Positions 17,168 to 27,029 of a stretch of DNA of 64,000 nt are shown here, in pieces. The translations under genes were made by a program, and so were the position numbers. Each line of letters starts with the position of its first letter. The stretch's first letter is position 1. The notes below the pieces were generated by a model. That model did not search any database and had not been told where the DNA came from. It saw only the letters and a program-made list of their open reading frames with translations. This DNA is from Saprospiraceae bacterium (GTDB taxonomy: Bacteria; Bacteroidota; Bacteroidia; Chitinophagales; Saprospiraceae): positions 193,703 through 257,702 of the forward strand of contig JAHDHL010000002.1 in the NCBI GenBank assembly GCA_020631355.1, read 5' to 3'.

Positions 17168-18775
17168 ATGACCAATACAACCATCCACACCGTGGAGGGG
17201 CTAGAAATCAATGCCCCTATCCAAGAGGGATTCAAACATATCCTTACTACCGAGGCCCTAACTTTCCTCAGAGCGCTACACATTGCATTCGCTGGCAGGC
17301 GAAAGTTACTTCTTGACAACCGGGTACAACGCCAAGAAACCATCAATAAGGGCATACTTCCCAATTTCCTAGAGGAAACGGCCCATATCAGGCAAAGTGA
17401 GTGGAAAGTGGCACCTCTACCGGCTGACTTGTTGGATAGGCGAGTCGAAATCACTGGTCCTGTAGATCGGAAAATGATTATCAATGCATTGAATTCAGGA
17501 GCCAAGGTATTCATGGCAGATTTCGAGGATAGCAATACTCCCAGTTGGAACAATGCCATCCAAGGACAAATCAACCTTAGGGATGCCATCAGGGGCAATA
17601 TCACTTTCGAAAATAAAACAAAGGGCAAATTCTACCAACTGAACGAAAAGACGGCTACACTGATGGTACGCCCTAGAGGATGGCACCTACTAGAAAAACA
17701 CCTTACCGTCGATGGTGAACCAATGCTTGGTGGTCTGGTCGATTTCGGATTATTCTTTTTTCACAATGCCAAGGCATTGATTGCTAAAGGAAGTGGCCCA
17801 TATTTCTATCTGCCAAAACTGGAAAGCCACCTAGAAGCCAGACTTTGGAATGATGTATTCGTCTTTGCCCAAGACTACCTAGGCATTCCACAAAGAACCA
17901 TCAAGGCTACCGTACTGGTCGAAACCATTATGGCATCTTTCGAACTCCATGAAATCCTTTATGAACTGAAAGACCATTCGGCAGGACTGAACTGCGGAAG
18001 ATGGGATTATATCTTTTCCTACATCAAAAAATTCAGGAACCTCCCTGAATTCCTTGTCCCGGATAGAGGCCAGGTTACAATGTCTTCCCCTTTCATGAAA
18101 GCATATTCCCAACTTGTGGTACAGACTTGTCATAAAAGAGGAGTACACGCCATGGGCGGCATGTCAGCTTTCATTCCTGTGAAGCATAACCCAGAAGCCA
18201 ATGATAAGGCCATCAAGAAAATCGTAGCCGACAAGTTACTGGAAGTCAATAATGGCCATGACGGGACTTGGGTTGCCCACCCCGGATTGGTACAAGTGGC
18301 AATGGATATATTCGACGAGGCCATGCCCGGAGATAATCAAATCCATAACAAAAGAACAGATGTCCGCGTATCAGCCAAGGACTTGGTGGAGGTTCCTTTG
18401 GGACAAATTACGGAACAGGGCCTCAGAAAAAACATCAATGTGGGCATCCTCTACATAGAAAGTTGGTTGCGAGGGAATGGGGCCGCAGCTATTTATAACC
18501 TCATGGAAGATGCAGCCACTGCGGAAATATCGAGAAGTCAGGTCTGGCAATGGTTAAAGAGAAAAGCAAAGATGGACAATGGCGCTTCTGTCACGCTTTC
18601 ATTGTACGAACAACTATTGGATGAGGAAATGGATAAAATCAAGGAATTAGTAGGTGAGCAATCATTCGAAAAGGGGCGGTTCCAAGAAGCCAAAAGTTTG
18701 TTTGACCGACTGGTAAGACAAGAGGAATTCATTGAGTTTTTGACACTGCCGGCGTATGAGATGTTAAAATGTTGA
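17168..18775 (+). CDS. aceB: Malate synthase A
   Basis: The 535-residue protein is full length for malate synthase A. It condenses glyoxylate with acetyl-CoA to malate in the glyoxylate cycle, in the cytoplasm. Recognisable blocks are VFMADFEDSNTPSW, ATLMVRPRGWHL (with the conserved Arg), a KATVLVETIMASFELHEIL stretch, GLNCGRWDYIFSYIKK, and the C-terminal ESWLRGNGAAAIYNLMEDAATAEISR-type segment, all typical of form A. Isocitrate lyase follows 113 bp downstream on the same strand, and a ScfR/RamB-type regulator is divergent, so the module is likely induced on acetate or fatty acids. No Shine-Dalgarno sequence precedes ATG 17168. Assignment is firm. Confidence 0.96.
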   Translation: MTNTTIHTVEGLEINAPIQEGFKHILTTEALTFLRALHIAFAGRRKLLLDNRVQRQETINKGILPNFLEETAHIRQSEWKVAPLPADLLDRRVEITGPVDRKMIINALNSGAKVFMADFEDSNTPSWNNAIQGQINLRDAIRGNITFENKTKGKFYQLNEKTATLMVRPRGWHLLEKHLTVDGEPMLGGLVDFGLFFFHNAKALIAKGSGPYFYLPKLESHLEARLWNDVFVFAQDYLGIPQRTIKATVLVETIMASFELHEILYELKDHSAGLNCGRWDYIFSYIKKFRNLPEFLVPDRGQVTMSSPFMKAYSQLVVQTCHKRGVHAMGGMSAFIPVKHNPEANDKAIKKIVADKLLEVNNGHDGTWVAHPGLVQVAMDIFDEAMPGDNQIHNKRTDVRVSAKDLVEVPLGQITEQGLRKNINVGILYIESWLRGNGAAAIYNLMEDAATAEISRSQVWQWLKRKAKMDNGASVTLSLYEQLLDEEMDKIKELVGEQSFEKGRFQEAKSLFDRLVRQEEFIEFLTLPAYEMLKC

Positions 18776-18818
18776 TAAGTCTCACAATCTTATCATCTAA
18801 TTATTTACTAATCCAAAA

Positions 18819-18852
18819 AGTCCCAACAGTAGCGGCAACTACTATCAGGACT
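18819..18852 (+). other. Nested stem-loop in the aceB-aceA spacer
   Basis: Two stacked 5-bp helices (AGTCC/GGACT outer, AGTAG/CTACT inner) are separated by a symmetric 4x4 internal loop and capped by a 6-nt loop. A second small hairpin (TGATAAG/CTTATCA, 18773-18795) overlaps the aceB stop. They may tune processing or relative expression of the two genes; there is no T-tract, so it is not a simple terminator. Confidence 0.4.
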
Positions 18853-18888
18853 CACAATATTAATTAACGAATTATAAAGATAACAAGA

Positions 18889-20169
18889 ATGAGCAAGGAA
18901 ATCAGAATCCAGCGACTAGAACAAGAATGGAAGAACAATCCGAGGTGGGAAGGTGTGGAGCGTCCATACACTGCAGCTGATGTTTTCAGACTAAGGGGTA
19001 CGATTGACATCGAATACACATTAGCCAAACAAGGAGCCCAAAAACTTTGGCATAAGCTAAAGACCCAAGACTTTGTAGCGGGTCTTGGAGCATTGACGGG
19101 CAATCAGGCCATACAGGAAGTCCAAGCGGGTTTGGAGGCCATTTATCTGAGTGGGTGGCAGGTAGCAGCTGATGCCAATCTTGCAGGCCATATGTATCCT
19201 GACCAATCACTCTACCCAGCCAATTCTGTCCCATCTGTGGTAAAGCGTATTAATAACGCCCTACTTAGGAGGGACCAAATCCAATCCGTATCAGGCGAAG
19301 GCAGCCTTGATTATCTGGTGCCGATAGTAGCGGATGCAGAAGCGGGATTCGGAGGCAATCTGAATGCCTATGAACTCATGAAAGGAATGATTGAGGCAGG
19401 AGCTTCAGGTGTACATTGGGAAGACCAGTTATCCTCCGCTAAGAAATGTGGCCACCTAGGAGGAAAGGTACTTGTACCGACACAAGAAGCCATCAACAAA
19501 TTGGTAGCAGCACGTCTGGCAGCGGATGTGATGGGTGTCCCTACGGTCATCATTGCCAGAACGGATGCGGATGCAGCTGATTTGCTGACTTCGGACGTGG
19601 ATGAGAGAGATCGAGTGTTCGTGACCGGCGAACGCACCTCTGAGGGATTCTACAGGGTAAGAAATGGTGTGGATCAAGCCATCGACAGGGGGCTTTCCTA
19701 TGCTCCATACTGCGATTTGCTCTGGATGGAAACTTCCCACCCTAGTCTGGAGGAGGCCCGTCAGTTTGCCGAGGCGATACATGCAAAATACCCCGGAAAA
19801 ATGTTGGCATATAATTGTTCGCCATCATTCAATTGGGCTGCTAAACTGAGTCGTAAGGAAATGCTCACATTCCGCGAGGAATTGGCGAAGATGGGATTCA
19901 AATTCCAATTCATTACCCTAGCCGGATTCCATGCATTGAACACGTCCATGTTCGAAATTTCAAAAGCCTACAAGGAAAGAGGAATGGCCGGGTATTCCGA
20001 ATTACAGGAAAGGGAATTCGCGTTACAAAAAGATGGATTCACTGCAGTAAAACATCAGACATTCGTAGGTACACAATATTTTGATTTTGTACAGAATGTA
20101 GTCCAACAGGGAAACTCGTCCACCACTGCGATGGCAGGCAGTACCGAAGAAGAACAGTTTGTACACTGA
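18889..20169 (+). CDS. aceA: Isocitrate lyase
   Basis: The 426-residue protein is a standard bacterial isocitrate lyase, which cleaves isocitrate to glyoxylate and succinate. The signature KKCGH at residues 185-189 carries the catalytic Cys187; other conserved blocks are [69 protein letters not shown] and [10 protein letters not shown]. It lies 113 bp after malate synthase in the same direction; a nested stem-loop sits in the spacer. It probably shares the regulator encoded upstream. ATG 18889 follows an A-rich leader (ATAACAAGA). The gene ends at a good terminator. Confidence 0.97.
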   Translation: MSKEIRIQRLEQEWKNNPRWEGVERPYTAADVFRLRGTIDIEYTLAKQGAQKLWHKLKTQDFVAGLGALTGNQAIQEVQAGLEAIYLSGWQVAADANLAGHMYPDQSLYPANSVPSVVKRINNALLRRDQIQSVSGEGSLDYLVPIVADAEAGFGGNLNAYELMKGMIEAGASGVHWEDQLSSAKKCGHLGGKVLVPTQEAINKLVAARLAADVMGVPTVIIARTDADAADLLTSDVDERDRVFVTGERTSEGFYRVRNGVDQAIDRGLSYAPYCDLLWMETSHPSLEEARQFAEAIHAKYPGKMLAYNCSPSFNWAAKLSRKEMLTFREELAKMGFKFQFITLAGFHALNTSMFEISKAYKERGMAGYSELQEREFALQKDGFTAVKHQTFVGTQYFDFVQNVVQQGNSSTTAMAGSTEEEQFVH

Positions 20170-20212
20170 TATAAAAAAGTTAGTTTAACTTACTTGGTTT
20201 AAGGTTTGAAAT

Positions 20213-20247
20213 AGGTAGTTTCCAAAAGTGGGAACTACCTTCTTTTT
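20213..20247. terminator. Terminator after isocitrate lyase, convergent with the next gene
   Basis: An 11-bp stem (arms 20213-20223 and 20230-20240, one T-G wobble) with a 6-nt loop is followed by TTCTTTTT on the plus strand. It overlaps the 3' end of the minus-strand gene, so it may work in both directions. Confidence 0.78.
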
Positions 20248-21452
20248 AACTTGGAATCATGTTGGGGTATAAATTCTTTTTGCAGTAATGTTATCCTAAT
20301 TGCTTCGGCTAGTTTTTCATATCCTGCCTGATTATGGTGTTTATCAATCGGCCAGAAATATGTTTCATAATTAGTGGGTAAGATTAATTTTTCTTCAATT
20401 AATACTTCCTTTAAATCTATGATTTCAATTTTGTGATCAGAATTTATTTCCTCAAATAAAATATCCATGACATGCTTCCTATCTATTTCAAACTCTATCC
20501 CCAAAGGATGGGTAAATATGGCATATTCAATTTTTTTCGGTGATAATAACCGAATATATTCATCCACAACATCCCTTATTTCTTTTGCAGAATCCCGAAT
20601 GATTCGATTTTCATTTTCCGCCCCATTCATTCTCAATAAATTCTCATTATACCCCATTGCACGAATTACAATTCTGAACATCCTACTCGATGCATATAAG
20701 GGTTCGAAAAATGGCGGTGCATTATACTGTACCGTAGAATCGGGCTGGAATCGGGAAAGTCCGCCCTTAATGGGTATATCCTGAATATAATCCGTTGAAT
20801 TCATGATGGATATCACCAAGTCGGGTTGGTATTGCATGAGTTGGTCCCGCAACAAAGGAAAACAAGCCACAATATCGCTACCACTCACGCCTGCGCCTAG
20901 TATTCGTATAGGCGGGAGCGAATCCATGGCAGAGAGTTTCTGCTGCAACACCTGAGGAAAAGATGCTTCAAAAGGAACCCCTACCCCCTCGGTAAAGGAA
21001 TCACCCAAAAAGATAATCCGAAACTCGTTGCTATCCTTTTCCAACGGAAATTCATCTCCTATGATTCCAATCGAATTCGTTTTTTTGACAAAATTGAATT
21101 CCTTTCTTTTGATGTCTACTGTAACATTAGGTGTCCATGTATGATACCATGTAATATTCCCACGATTCACCCAATTAGAAAGATACTGATTCTCATTTTT
21201 CTCCGCATATGTGGATAAGAACCCGATACTCCAAAAAACAATTTCGATTATACATAAAATAATAAAAAAGGAATAAAGAGATAATTTAATATTAGGATAA
21301 TTCTTACCTCTTAGTTGTTCACCACATTCAATTAGAATATAAAAAATAGACAAGAATGCCACGGGAATAATCAGACTTGGATAATGCTTCAGCATGAGCC
21401 CGATATTCATTATGATAAAAATCACCCAAAATACAATCCACTTTTTTTTCAT
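20235..21452 (-). CDS. Membrane-anchored SGNH/GDSL-family hydrolase
   Basis: The 405-residue protein has two or three N-terminal hydrophobic segments (first about 90 residues) and then an SGNH hydrolase domain: block I FLGDSFTEGVGVPFEASFP with the nucleophile Ser, a Gly-containing GAGVSGSD block, the MNSTDYIQD block III position, and block V DKHHNQAGYEKLAEAI with the Asp/His pair. In polysaccharide and lipid clusters such proteins often add or remove acetyl groups. Start at 21452 was chosen because its ATG overlaps the upstream stop (ATGA), a translational-coupling arrangement; an in-frame ATG at 21464 and a longer reading to 21503 are possible. It is the last gene of the 20-28 kb minus-strand run. 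Confidence 0.75.
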   Translation of the reverse strand: MKKKWIVFWVIFIIMNIGLMLKHYPSLIIPVAFLSIFYILIECGEQLRGKNYPNIKLSLYSFFIILCIIEIVFWSIGFLSTYAEKNENQYLSNWVNRGNITWYHTWTPNVTVDIKRKEFNFVKKTNSIGIIGDEFPLEKDSNEFRIIFLGDSFTEGVGVPFEASFPQVLQQKLSAMDSLPPIRILGAGVSGSDIVACFPLLRDQLMQYQPDLVISIMNSTDYIQDIPIKGGLSRFQPDSTVQYNAPPFFEPLYASSRMFRIVIRAMGYNENLLRMNGAENENRIIRDSAKEIRDVVDEYIRLLSPKKIEYAIFTHPLGIEFEIDRKHVMDILFEEINSDHKIEIIDLKEVLIEEKLILPTNYETYFWPIDKHHNQAGYEKLAEAIRITLLQKEFIPQHDSKLKRR

Positions 21453-22333
21453 TTCCCCATCCATCTTTTTACAAAAACAGGAATCCCAGGTTGCCTTAGC
21501 CAATTCAAGAATTTATTCCACCAGAGGCATACCACATCTTTCCAAAATGTTTGTAATACCAAAATAATATATGGAATCTGAATGAATTCAATGGATAGGT
21601 CATCATGGTGTTGCTTATAGAGGTAAGCCAGTGCCGAATGTTCGATACAGGAATGCTTCGGAACTTTCCTACTCCGCCATTCCTCATTCAGCCAATGAAT
21701 AAAATACCATTCCTTTTTTATGGAATTAAATCTTAGTAATTTTTCGATCACCTCCCATCTGTCGAGGTTACTTGTTCGGTGATAAATAAAATCGGATAAA
21801 CCGTGTTCCTTGATTTGTTGATTCAGTATTTCGATGGGCATGAGCCAAGCAGTATTCTCCTTGGATATTTTTCTTTTTGCCTCATCATAGCAATCTTTCA
21901 TCAAGGCACTTCCCTTGGGACATTTCATTACATTCCCAACCATATTCAACACATCATGGGAACGAAAAAAATAAGGTGTATCAAATGCCAGTGGCTGTAG
22001 GCAGGTCACATCCATATCCACCCACCATCCACCATACTCATACAGTAACTTATACCTGAAAATATCCGAGAATCCGGCATAGCTTCCTTTTCCATGTCCC
22101 CATTCATTGCTATTCACATAAGAAAATACATCCTTGGACGGAATGATTTCAGAAGCATCATGAACAATGGTTTCCTTAGGAAGTGCTGTTTTGAGTTCAT
22201 CATATAACCACAAATGGAATTCGTGTCCCTGACGAACGAACGAGCGAATCGTTAGGAGTTCCAAAGGGCTCAACTCCTCCCCAATCCACAAACCATGGAC
22301 AATCTTGTTATCGTTGGACAGATGATTTCGCAA
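21449..22333 (-). CDS. GT32-like glycosyltransferase with DXD motif
   Basis: The 294-residue protein matches capsular/surface-polysaccharide sugar transferases of the GT32 (Gly_transf_sug) type: KIVHGLWIGEELSPLELLTIRSF, HEFHLWLYDE, then SDIFRYKLLYEYGGWWVDMDVTCL, in which DMD is the metal-binding DXD motif. It is soluble or peripherally membrane-associated and would use a nucleotide sugar donor; sugar and acceptor are unknown. It starts 4 bp after the preceding glycosyltransferase gene and its stop overlaps the hydrolase start, so the genes are tightly co-transcribed. Confidence 0.8.
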   Translation of the reverse strand: MRNHLSNDNKIVHGLWIGEELSPLELLTIRSFVRQGHEFHLWLYDELKTALPKETIVHDASEIIPSKDVFSYVNSNEWGHGKGSYAGFSDIFRYKLLYEYGGWWVDMDVTCLQPLAFDTPYFFRSHDVLNMVGNVMKCPKGSALMKDCYDEAKRKISKENTAWLMPIEILNQQIKEHGLSDFIYHRTSNLDRWEVIEKLLRFNSIKKEWYFIHWLNEEWRSRKVPKHSCIEHSALAYLYKQHHDDLSIEFIQIPYIILVLQTFWKDVVCLWWNKFLNWLRQPGIPVFVKRWMGK

Positions 22334-22337
22334 GTCT

Positions 22338-23924
22338 TCATTTTTCTGATGGAGCAGGGGGTGCCTCCATCTCTTTCCACTCCAAACCTAAGTGTTTTTC
22401 CACGTCTTGCCAAAGTTTCCATTCCTTATCCCCAAAATGGTGGTAGATATGAATCAAATGAGGACGGATATCCTCCCCGGCGTTATCCAGTCTGAATGTA
22501 AGGTCACCTTTGTAGCGCATGGTCGGATGGTAATAGTCCGCTAGAAAATTATAGGATAGTGGCAATGTCTTATGCTTTTCCAAGCCCAATTTCCATACGG
22601 TAGCTATCAGGGTTCCTTGGTCACGAGTCAGCCAATTGGGCAAATCGAATGCAGCCAATGTCCATTGGTGCCACTGGTCGAGAAAAGGCACGGAGTCCTG
22701 GTTGAACAGGAAAACACCACCATTCCAATGTTGGAAATTCGGTTCCTTAACATCCACACCCAAATCATCCTTTATTGCCTTTTGTAAACCATCACTCATA
22801 TGGGCCTTCAGAACCAAACCATCCGCATCTTTCCAGGCCGCCATCCTGGAATCCCAGACCAATCCGGTTTCTTTTTGTGTGTTACGAATCACATAGCCTG
22901 CATCCTTGACAATCTCCTGGGTTGCGGTATCCAGCCAGTACTTGTATTCCTCACTATATACGAAGCCCCTTTTCTCCCAAAACAGCTTGAACTCAAATTC
23001 GGGATCGAATAACCGTTGTCCATTCAGATCCGACCAGGATTGTTGTAATCCATTCCAAACAAAACCCTCCCCTTTCATAAATGAGACAAAGTCAGGATAG
23101 GAATCAATGGCGAGTCCCTTTCGCTTGAAATATCTTTCTGCTTTCCTGAATTGTGATTTAATGTTTTGCTTCGTCAGAAAGCGCATTCCCTTACGGGGAA
23201 TCCTCAACAATCCGCCTTTCAGAATCAATGATGACCAATGATTTTTCCGCCGCTCCAGTACATCTAATCTATCCCGGAGCATGTGTGTATAGTCATGATG
23301 CCTCATTTGTTCCAGAAACCTACTCCTACGGGATTCGAATTCCTGAATGGATTCGTTGAGTTTGTTTTCCATTCTCAATTTATCACCTGTATAGTAGGCT
23401 TCCCATTCCGCATTCGCTTTTTCCCAAGCCTCCAAACGAGGGTGATCATATTGTTTTCCATCCTTTTGGGATGCAAAATGGGACAGCGTTTCATCCAGCT
23501 GTTTCCGTAACCATAGGTTCCTTGCATTCGTTTCGAAATCCAATACTGCCGTAGGACTGAATTGTCTCATCCTACAATGGTCGGTACAGAATGTAATCGG
23601 ACTTTGGTACTGCCTGAATACTCCATCACAGCCCTCATCCAAGGCCAATATATCCGTATCCAGATAGCAGTGTGGTTCTTCTCCCAATTCCACGAATTGG
23701 TGAATACCCGTTTTGAGATAAATGGATGCCTGATGATGGTTGTATTGTAATGGAGTCTTGATGTCTATGATATCATCATGTTCAATATCACATTCGTTCC
23801 TTGAGGTATCGGTCAACACCAGAATCTCCCTTTGGGAAAATCGTCTTAGGAATCCCAAAGCATAATTGAGGGTACGAATGTGTTCGGCACCACCACACAC
23901 GACGAATATGAATTTTCCTTTCAT
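22338..23924 (-). CDS. GT-A fold glycosyltransferase with a large inserted region
   Basis: The 528-residue product has split glycosyltransferase halves. The N-terminal part (1-130) starts with a Rossmann-like strand and has HCYLDTDILALDEG, whose D89-T-D91 is a DXD motif; the C-terminal part (about 393-500) has QHWNGGVFLFNQDS and LTRDQGTLIATVW, as in GT8-like enzymes. Between them is an insert of about 260 residues: a charged helical region (about 140-220), then three spaced Trp/Tyr motifs of similar form, GFVWNGLQQSWSDLNG (about 287), GFVYSEEYKYWLDTAT (about 320) and GLVWDSRMAAWKDADG (about 354). I know no glycosyltransferase with such repeats. Neighbours lie 2-4 bp away on each side. Sugar specificity unknown. 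Confidence 0.72.
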   Translation of the reverse strand: MKGKFIFVVCGGAEHIRTLNYALGFLRRFSQREILVLTDTSRNECDIEHDDIIDIKTPLQYNHHQASIYLKTGIHQFVELGEEPHCYLDTDILALDEGCDGVFRQYQSPITFCTDHCRMRQFSPTAVLDFETNARNLWLRKQLDETLSHFASQKDGKQYDHPRLEAWEKANAEWEAYYTGDKLRMENKLNESIQEFESRRSRFLEQMRHHDYTHMLRDRLDVLERRKNHWSSLILKGGLLRIPRKGMRFLTKQNIKSQFRKAERYFKRKGLAIDSYPDFVSFMKGEGFVWNGLQQSWSDLNGQRLFDPEFEFKLFWEKRGFVYSEEYKYWLDTATQEIVKDAGYVIRNTQKETGLVWDSRMAAWKDADGLVLKAHMSDGLQKAIKDDLGVDVKEPNFQHWNGGVFLFNQDSVPFLDQWHQWTLAAFDLPNWLTRDQGTLIATVWKLGLEKHKTLPLSYNFLADYYHPTMRYKGDLTFRLDNAGEDIRPHLIHIYHHFGDKEWKLWQDVEKHLGLEWKEMEAPPAPSEK

Positions 23925-23926
23925 CC

Positions 23927-25288
23927 CTATGATTCCAGTAAGAATAATTGCTTCAATTCCTCCTTGGGTTTTTCAAGCATGTACATCAATATATTATCGT
24001 ACAAAATATCAGAAGTAAAATCAATCTGTTCCAAGCGTTTCCTTATCACAATCGAATCATTGATTTCTTTTTCCATCCATTTCATCTTTTCATTGAGGAC
24101 TTCTAATGTATGCTCTTTTTCCTTATCAGATTTAGAACGATCTTCCATTAACTTAACCCCCATGAAGGATAACAAATCCGAGAAATCCTGAATCATGGGC
24201 CCAGACCTAGGCAACTCAAGTTGATTCAATTTTGCCCTTATCTGAAGAATGAAGTCACGATAGTGGTTGCTATTTTTTTCATGAATAGGCCGAATCCTTT
24301 TGAATGAAAATGACTCCAAATAATCCACGACTTCTTCCAACGTTTCCTTTGGCATTGAAAAAATGGACATATGGGATGGATATACCAGATTATGAAAATA
24401 TATAGGCGCGTCCAAGCCATTACAAAAACGAATAAATTTGGGTAGTTCTTTCCAGTTTGAAACCATTGCACAGGCAGAAATCCCAAAGAATGTATTCCTA
24501 TTCCGAGTATATTCCCTAAACCATAATGTATTTTCCACTACCCTTTTCAAATTCGCATTCTTCCTGATACGGCCATAATTCTCGGATTCCAAGGAATCCA
24601 TGGATATATTGATATGGAAATCAATCTTGGAAAGTATATTTCTCACCCGATTATTCAAGATGGTGCCATTCGTCTGAATGGATACCCGAATACGAGGATT
24701 CACTTCGATTATCCTTTCCCAAATCTGATAGTAAATTTCAATCAGGAAAGGTTCTCCTCCATAAAACTTGACTTCGGTCAAATGGGGCAGGAATTCATCC
24801 AATTGGGAGACAAAGGCATCATCATAGGGAATTTGCAAGGGCGGCCTATTCTCCCTATTCTTCCGAATAAGCGATGAAAAATCCCCACTACACATCTCAC
24901 ATTCCAGATTACATAGGTTACTCAACTCGAATTCTATCACGGATGGATAGCCATTATCATTCAGTGGGAGTTCGTCATATTGCTTGGCCTTTGTGCCATC
25001 TATGTTCCCAGCAAGGATTTGTTGGCCACAACCCCTACAACCCAAATTCAGATTATTGGAGGATATTGCATTCCTTAATCGCTGGGCTTTCTTTCCTTGC
25101 CATATCTCACTCAGGCTCATTTCTGGATAAGTCCCCAGGATATAGGTCCGATTAAAACAACAAGCCACTACATTACCACCATGACCAATGTACATATTCT
25201 TGAATGGAGCGAAGCATAGTTTAGGCTGAGGGCCCAAGGGACGCCTTTCGTTGTAGTATGCCAACTTTTCTTTTGTCAACCCATTCAT
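23927..25288 (-). CDS. Radical SAM protein with N-terminal twitch/SPASM-like domain
   Basis: The 453-residue protein has the radical SAM cluster CNLECEMC (Cys126, 130, 133) after a EFELSN strand, and a KFYGGEPF motif. Unusually, the auxiliary Fe-S type region precedes the radical domain: CFAPFKNMYI, CCFNR and a CRGCG pair (Cys25, 43/44, 84, 87), the order seen in twitch-domain radical SAM proteins. The C-terminal about 150 residues are charged and helical. Substrate unknown; related genes occur in glycan and natural-product loci. Start at 25288, 1 bp after the upstream stop, was preferred over 25351, which would overlap asnB by 62 bp. Confidence 0.82.
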   Translation of the reverse strand: MNGLTKEKLAYYNERRPLGPQPKLCFAPFKNMYIGHGGNVVACCFNRTYILGTYPEMSLSEIWQGKKAQRLRNAISSNNLNLGCRGCGQQILAGNIDGTKAKQYDELPLNDNGYPSVIEFELSNLCNLECEMCSGDFSSLIRKNRENRPPLQIPYDDAFVSQLDEFLPHLTEVKFYGGEPFLIEIYYQIWERIIEVNPRIRVSIQTNGTILNNRVRNILSKIDFHINISMDSLESENYGRIRKNANLKRVVENTLWFREYTRNRNTFFGISACAMVSNWKELPKFIRFCNGLDAPIYFHNLVYPSHMSIFSMPKETLEEVVDYLESFSFKRIRPIHEKNSNHYRDFILQIRAKLNQLELPRSGPMIQDFSDLLSFMGVKLMEDRSKSDKEKEHTLEVLNEKMKWMEKEINDSIVIRKRLEQIDFTSDILYDNILMYMLEKPKEELKQLFLLES

Positions 25289-25289
25289 T

Positions 25290-27029
25290 TCACACCCATT
25301 GTTGCCACCAATGTTCCAATACGGCCCATTTCCAAAGCCGCCAGTGGTCATTTTTAGCCACCATTCTCACCAATGCATTCTTCTGTAGGATACCATCTTT
25401 CAGTAATCTTCCATTGGAAAGTGTTTCCACATACCAATTGAAATTCATGTAGTAACGGTCAGGGCCGACAAAGCCTTGTTTCCTACGATTCAGAATGCTT
25501 TTGGGGAATGTATCTTTGATTTGTTCATGCAGCAACCATTTGGTTACCTTAGGATGGTAAAATACAGATTTATCCAAGGAAAACATAAACTCCACGAGTT
25601 CATAATCCAAGAAAGGAACCCGAACCTCCAGGGAATGCGCCATACTTGCCCTGTCAACCTTGGTCAGTACCAATTCACCCATAAATGACCGTATATCCAT
25701 ATATTGGCAATTCCGCAGAGGAGTGGCAAAACCAGGATAGGAAGAAGCATAAAAATCATTTTCCCTTTCGGGAATGAATTCATGATAATCAGGATGCAAT
25801 GCCTGCTTCAATTCCGAATAGCCGTATTGCCCCATTGACATGGAATGTCCATAATGATTCAATAATTCATCCTTACTCCATTGTTTCTGACGTGCTACTT
25901 CCTTTTGCCATTCATAGCCTACGAATATTTCATCTGCACCCTCTCCTGAAAAAACCGTCTTGACTTTTCCGCTAGCCAATCGGCTCACCATATAAGTTGG
26001 AATGATTGAGATATCCGCTATCGGTTCATCATAATGATACATGAGCCGGGGAAGTAGGGAAAGTTGTTCATTACCCACAATGGTCTTGTGTAATTCCAAG
26101 CCTAACTCGTCCGCTACAATTTGTGCATATTGGTCCTCACTCTTTTCCCAATGCTGAAAACCGATGGTGAATGTCTCAGGTGGACGTCCTGATTGTGCCA
26201 TGAAGTAAGCCAATGCAGAGCTATCATAACCACCACTCAGGAATGCTCCGACAGGTACGTCGCTCCTGAGATGATTCTTTACCGAACGACTCAATAATGA
26301 GTGGACTTCTTCGACAGCTTCTTGGTGACTTATCCTTTTGTTATCCGGTTTCAACTGCCAATAGGATTCCATCGACATACTGAATGTATCAAAATCAAAT
26401 TCCAAATAATGGGCAGGCGGCAACTTCCCCACTTCTTTCCAAATGCTTTTGGGAGAGGGAATAAACCGATATGTGAAATAATCACAAACGGAAGAAAAAT
26501 CAACATTCAAATGAGCAGTCCTACATTTTTTTATAGCTTTTATTTCTGATGCAAAAATGAATTGTTCAGCATTATGCAAAAAATATAGCGGCTTGATTCC
26601 AAAACGGTCCCGCACCAATAATAATTTCCTTTTTTCAGCATCCCATATCCCAAAGGCAAACATACCTTTGAGTCGTTGTATCAATTCCTTACCCCAATAT
26701 TTGTATCCCAACAATATGACTTCCGTATCTGTACGGGTCCGGAATTGCATCCCCTCTGATTCGAGGATTTTTCTTAATTCAAGATAATTATATATTTCAC
26801 CATTGAATGTGATATGATAACGTTGTTCCGCATCACACATGGGTTGTTTTCCCTTTTCGGATAAATCCAAGAAAGACAATCGTCGGTGGCCTAATGCTAC
26901 TTGTGCATTTCCACTCATCCAAGTACCGAAACCATCCGGTCCACGATGCGTTAAGGTGTCCCGCATAGCATCGAAGACATCCCTATTTATAGCATTTTTC
27001 CTATCAAGTTGTCCGACTATCCCACACAT
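25290..27029 (-). CDS. asnB: Asparagine synthase (glutamine-hydrolysing) family protein
   Basis: The start was set at ATG 27029 so that Cys2 (MCGIVGQ) becomes the N-terminal nucleophile of the class II glutamine amidotransferase domain; an upstream extension would bury it. The 579-residue protein has the glutaminase domain (FNGEIYNY), the ATP-pyrophosphatase loop SGGYDSS at 265-271, and GEGADEIFVGYEW. The family makes asparagine, but in glycan and natural-product clusters paralogues amidate other carboxylates, for example uronic acids. Its placement between a radical SAM gene and a UbiA gene favours such a tailoring role, which is inference. The upstream gene overlaps by 26 bp. Confidence 0.85.
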   Translation of the reverse strand: MCGIVGQLDRKNAINRDVFDAMRDTLTHRGPDGFGTWMSGNAQVALGHRRLSFLDLSEKGKQPMCDAEQRYHITFNGEIYNYLELRKILESEGMQFRTRTDTEVILLGYKYWGKELIQRLKGMFAFGIWDAEKRKLLLVRDRFGIKPLYFLHNAEQFIFASEIKAIKKCRTAHLNVDFSSVCDYFTYRFIPSPKSIWKEVGKLPPAHYLEFDFDTFSMSMESYWQLKPDNKRISHQEAVEEVHSLLSRSVKNHLRSDVPVGAFLSGGYDSSALAYFMAQSGRPPETFTIGFQHWEKSEDQYAQIVADELGLELHKTIVGNEQLSLLPRLMYHYDEPIADISIIPTYMVSRLASGKVKTVFSGEGADEIFVGYEWQKEVARQKQWSKDELLNHYGHSMSMGQYGYSELKQALHPDYHEFIPERENDFYASSYPGFATPLRNCQYMDIRSFMGELVLTKVDRASMAHSLEVRVPFLDYELVEFMFSLDKSVFYHPKVTKWLLHEQIKDTFPKSILNRRKQGFVGPDRYYMNFNWYVETLSNGRLLKDGILQKNALVRMVAKNDHWRLWKWAVLEHWWQQWV

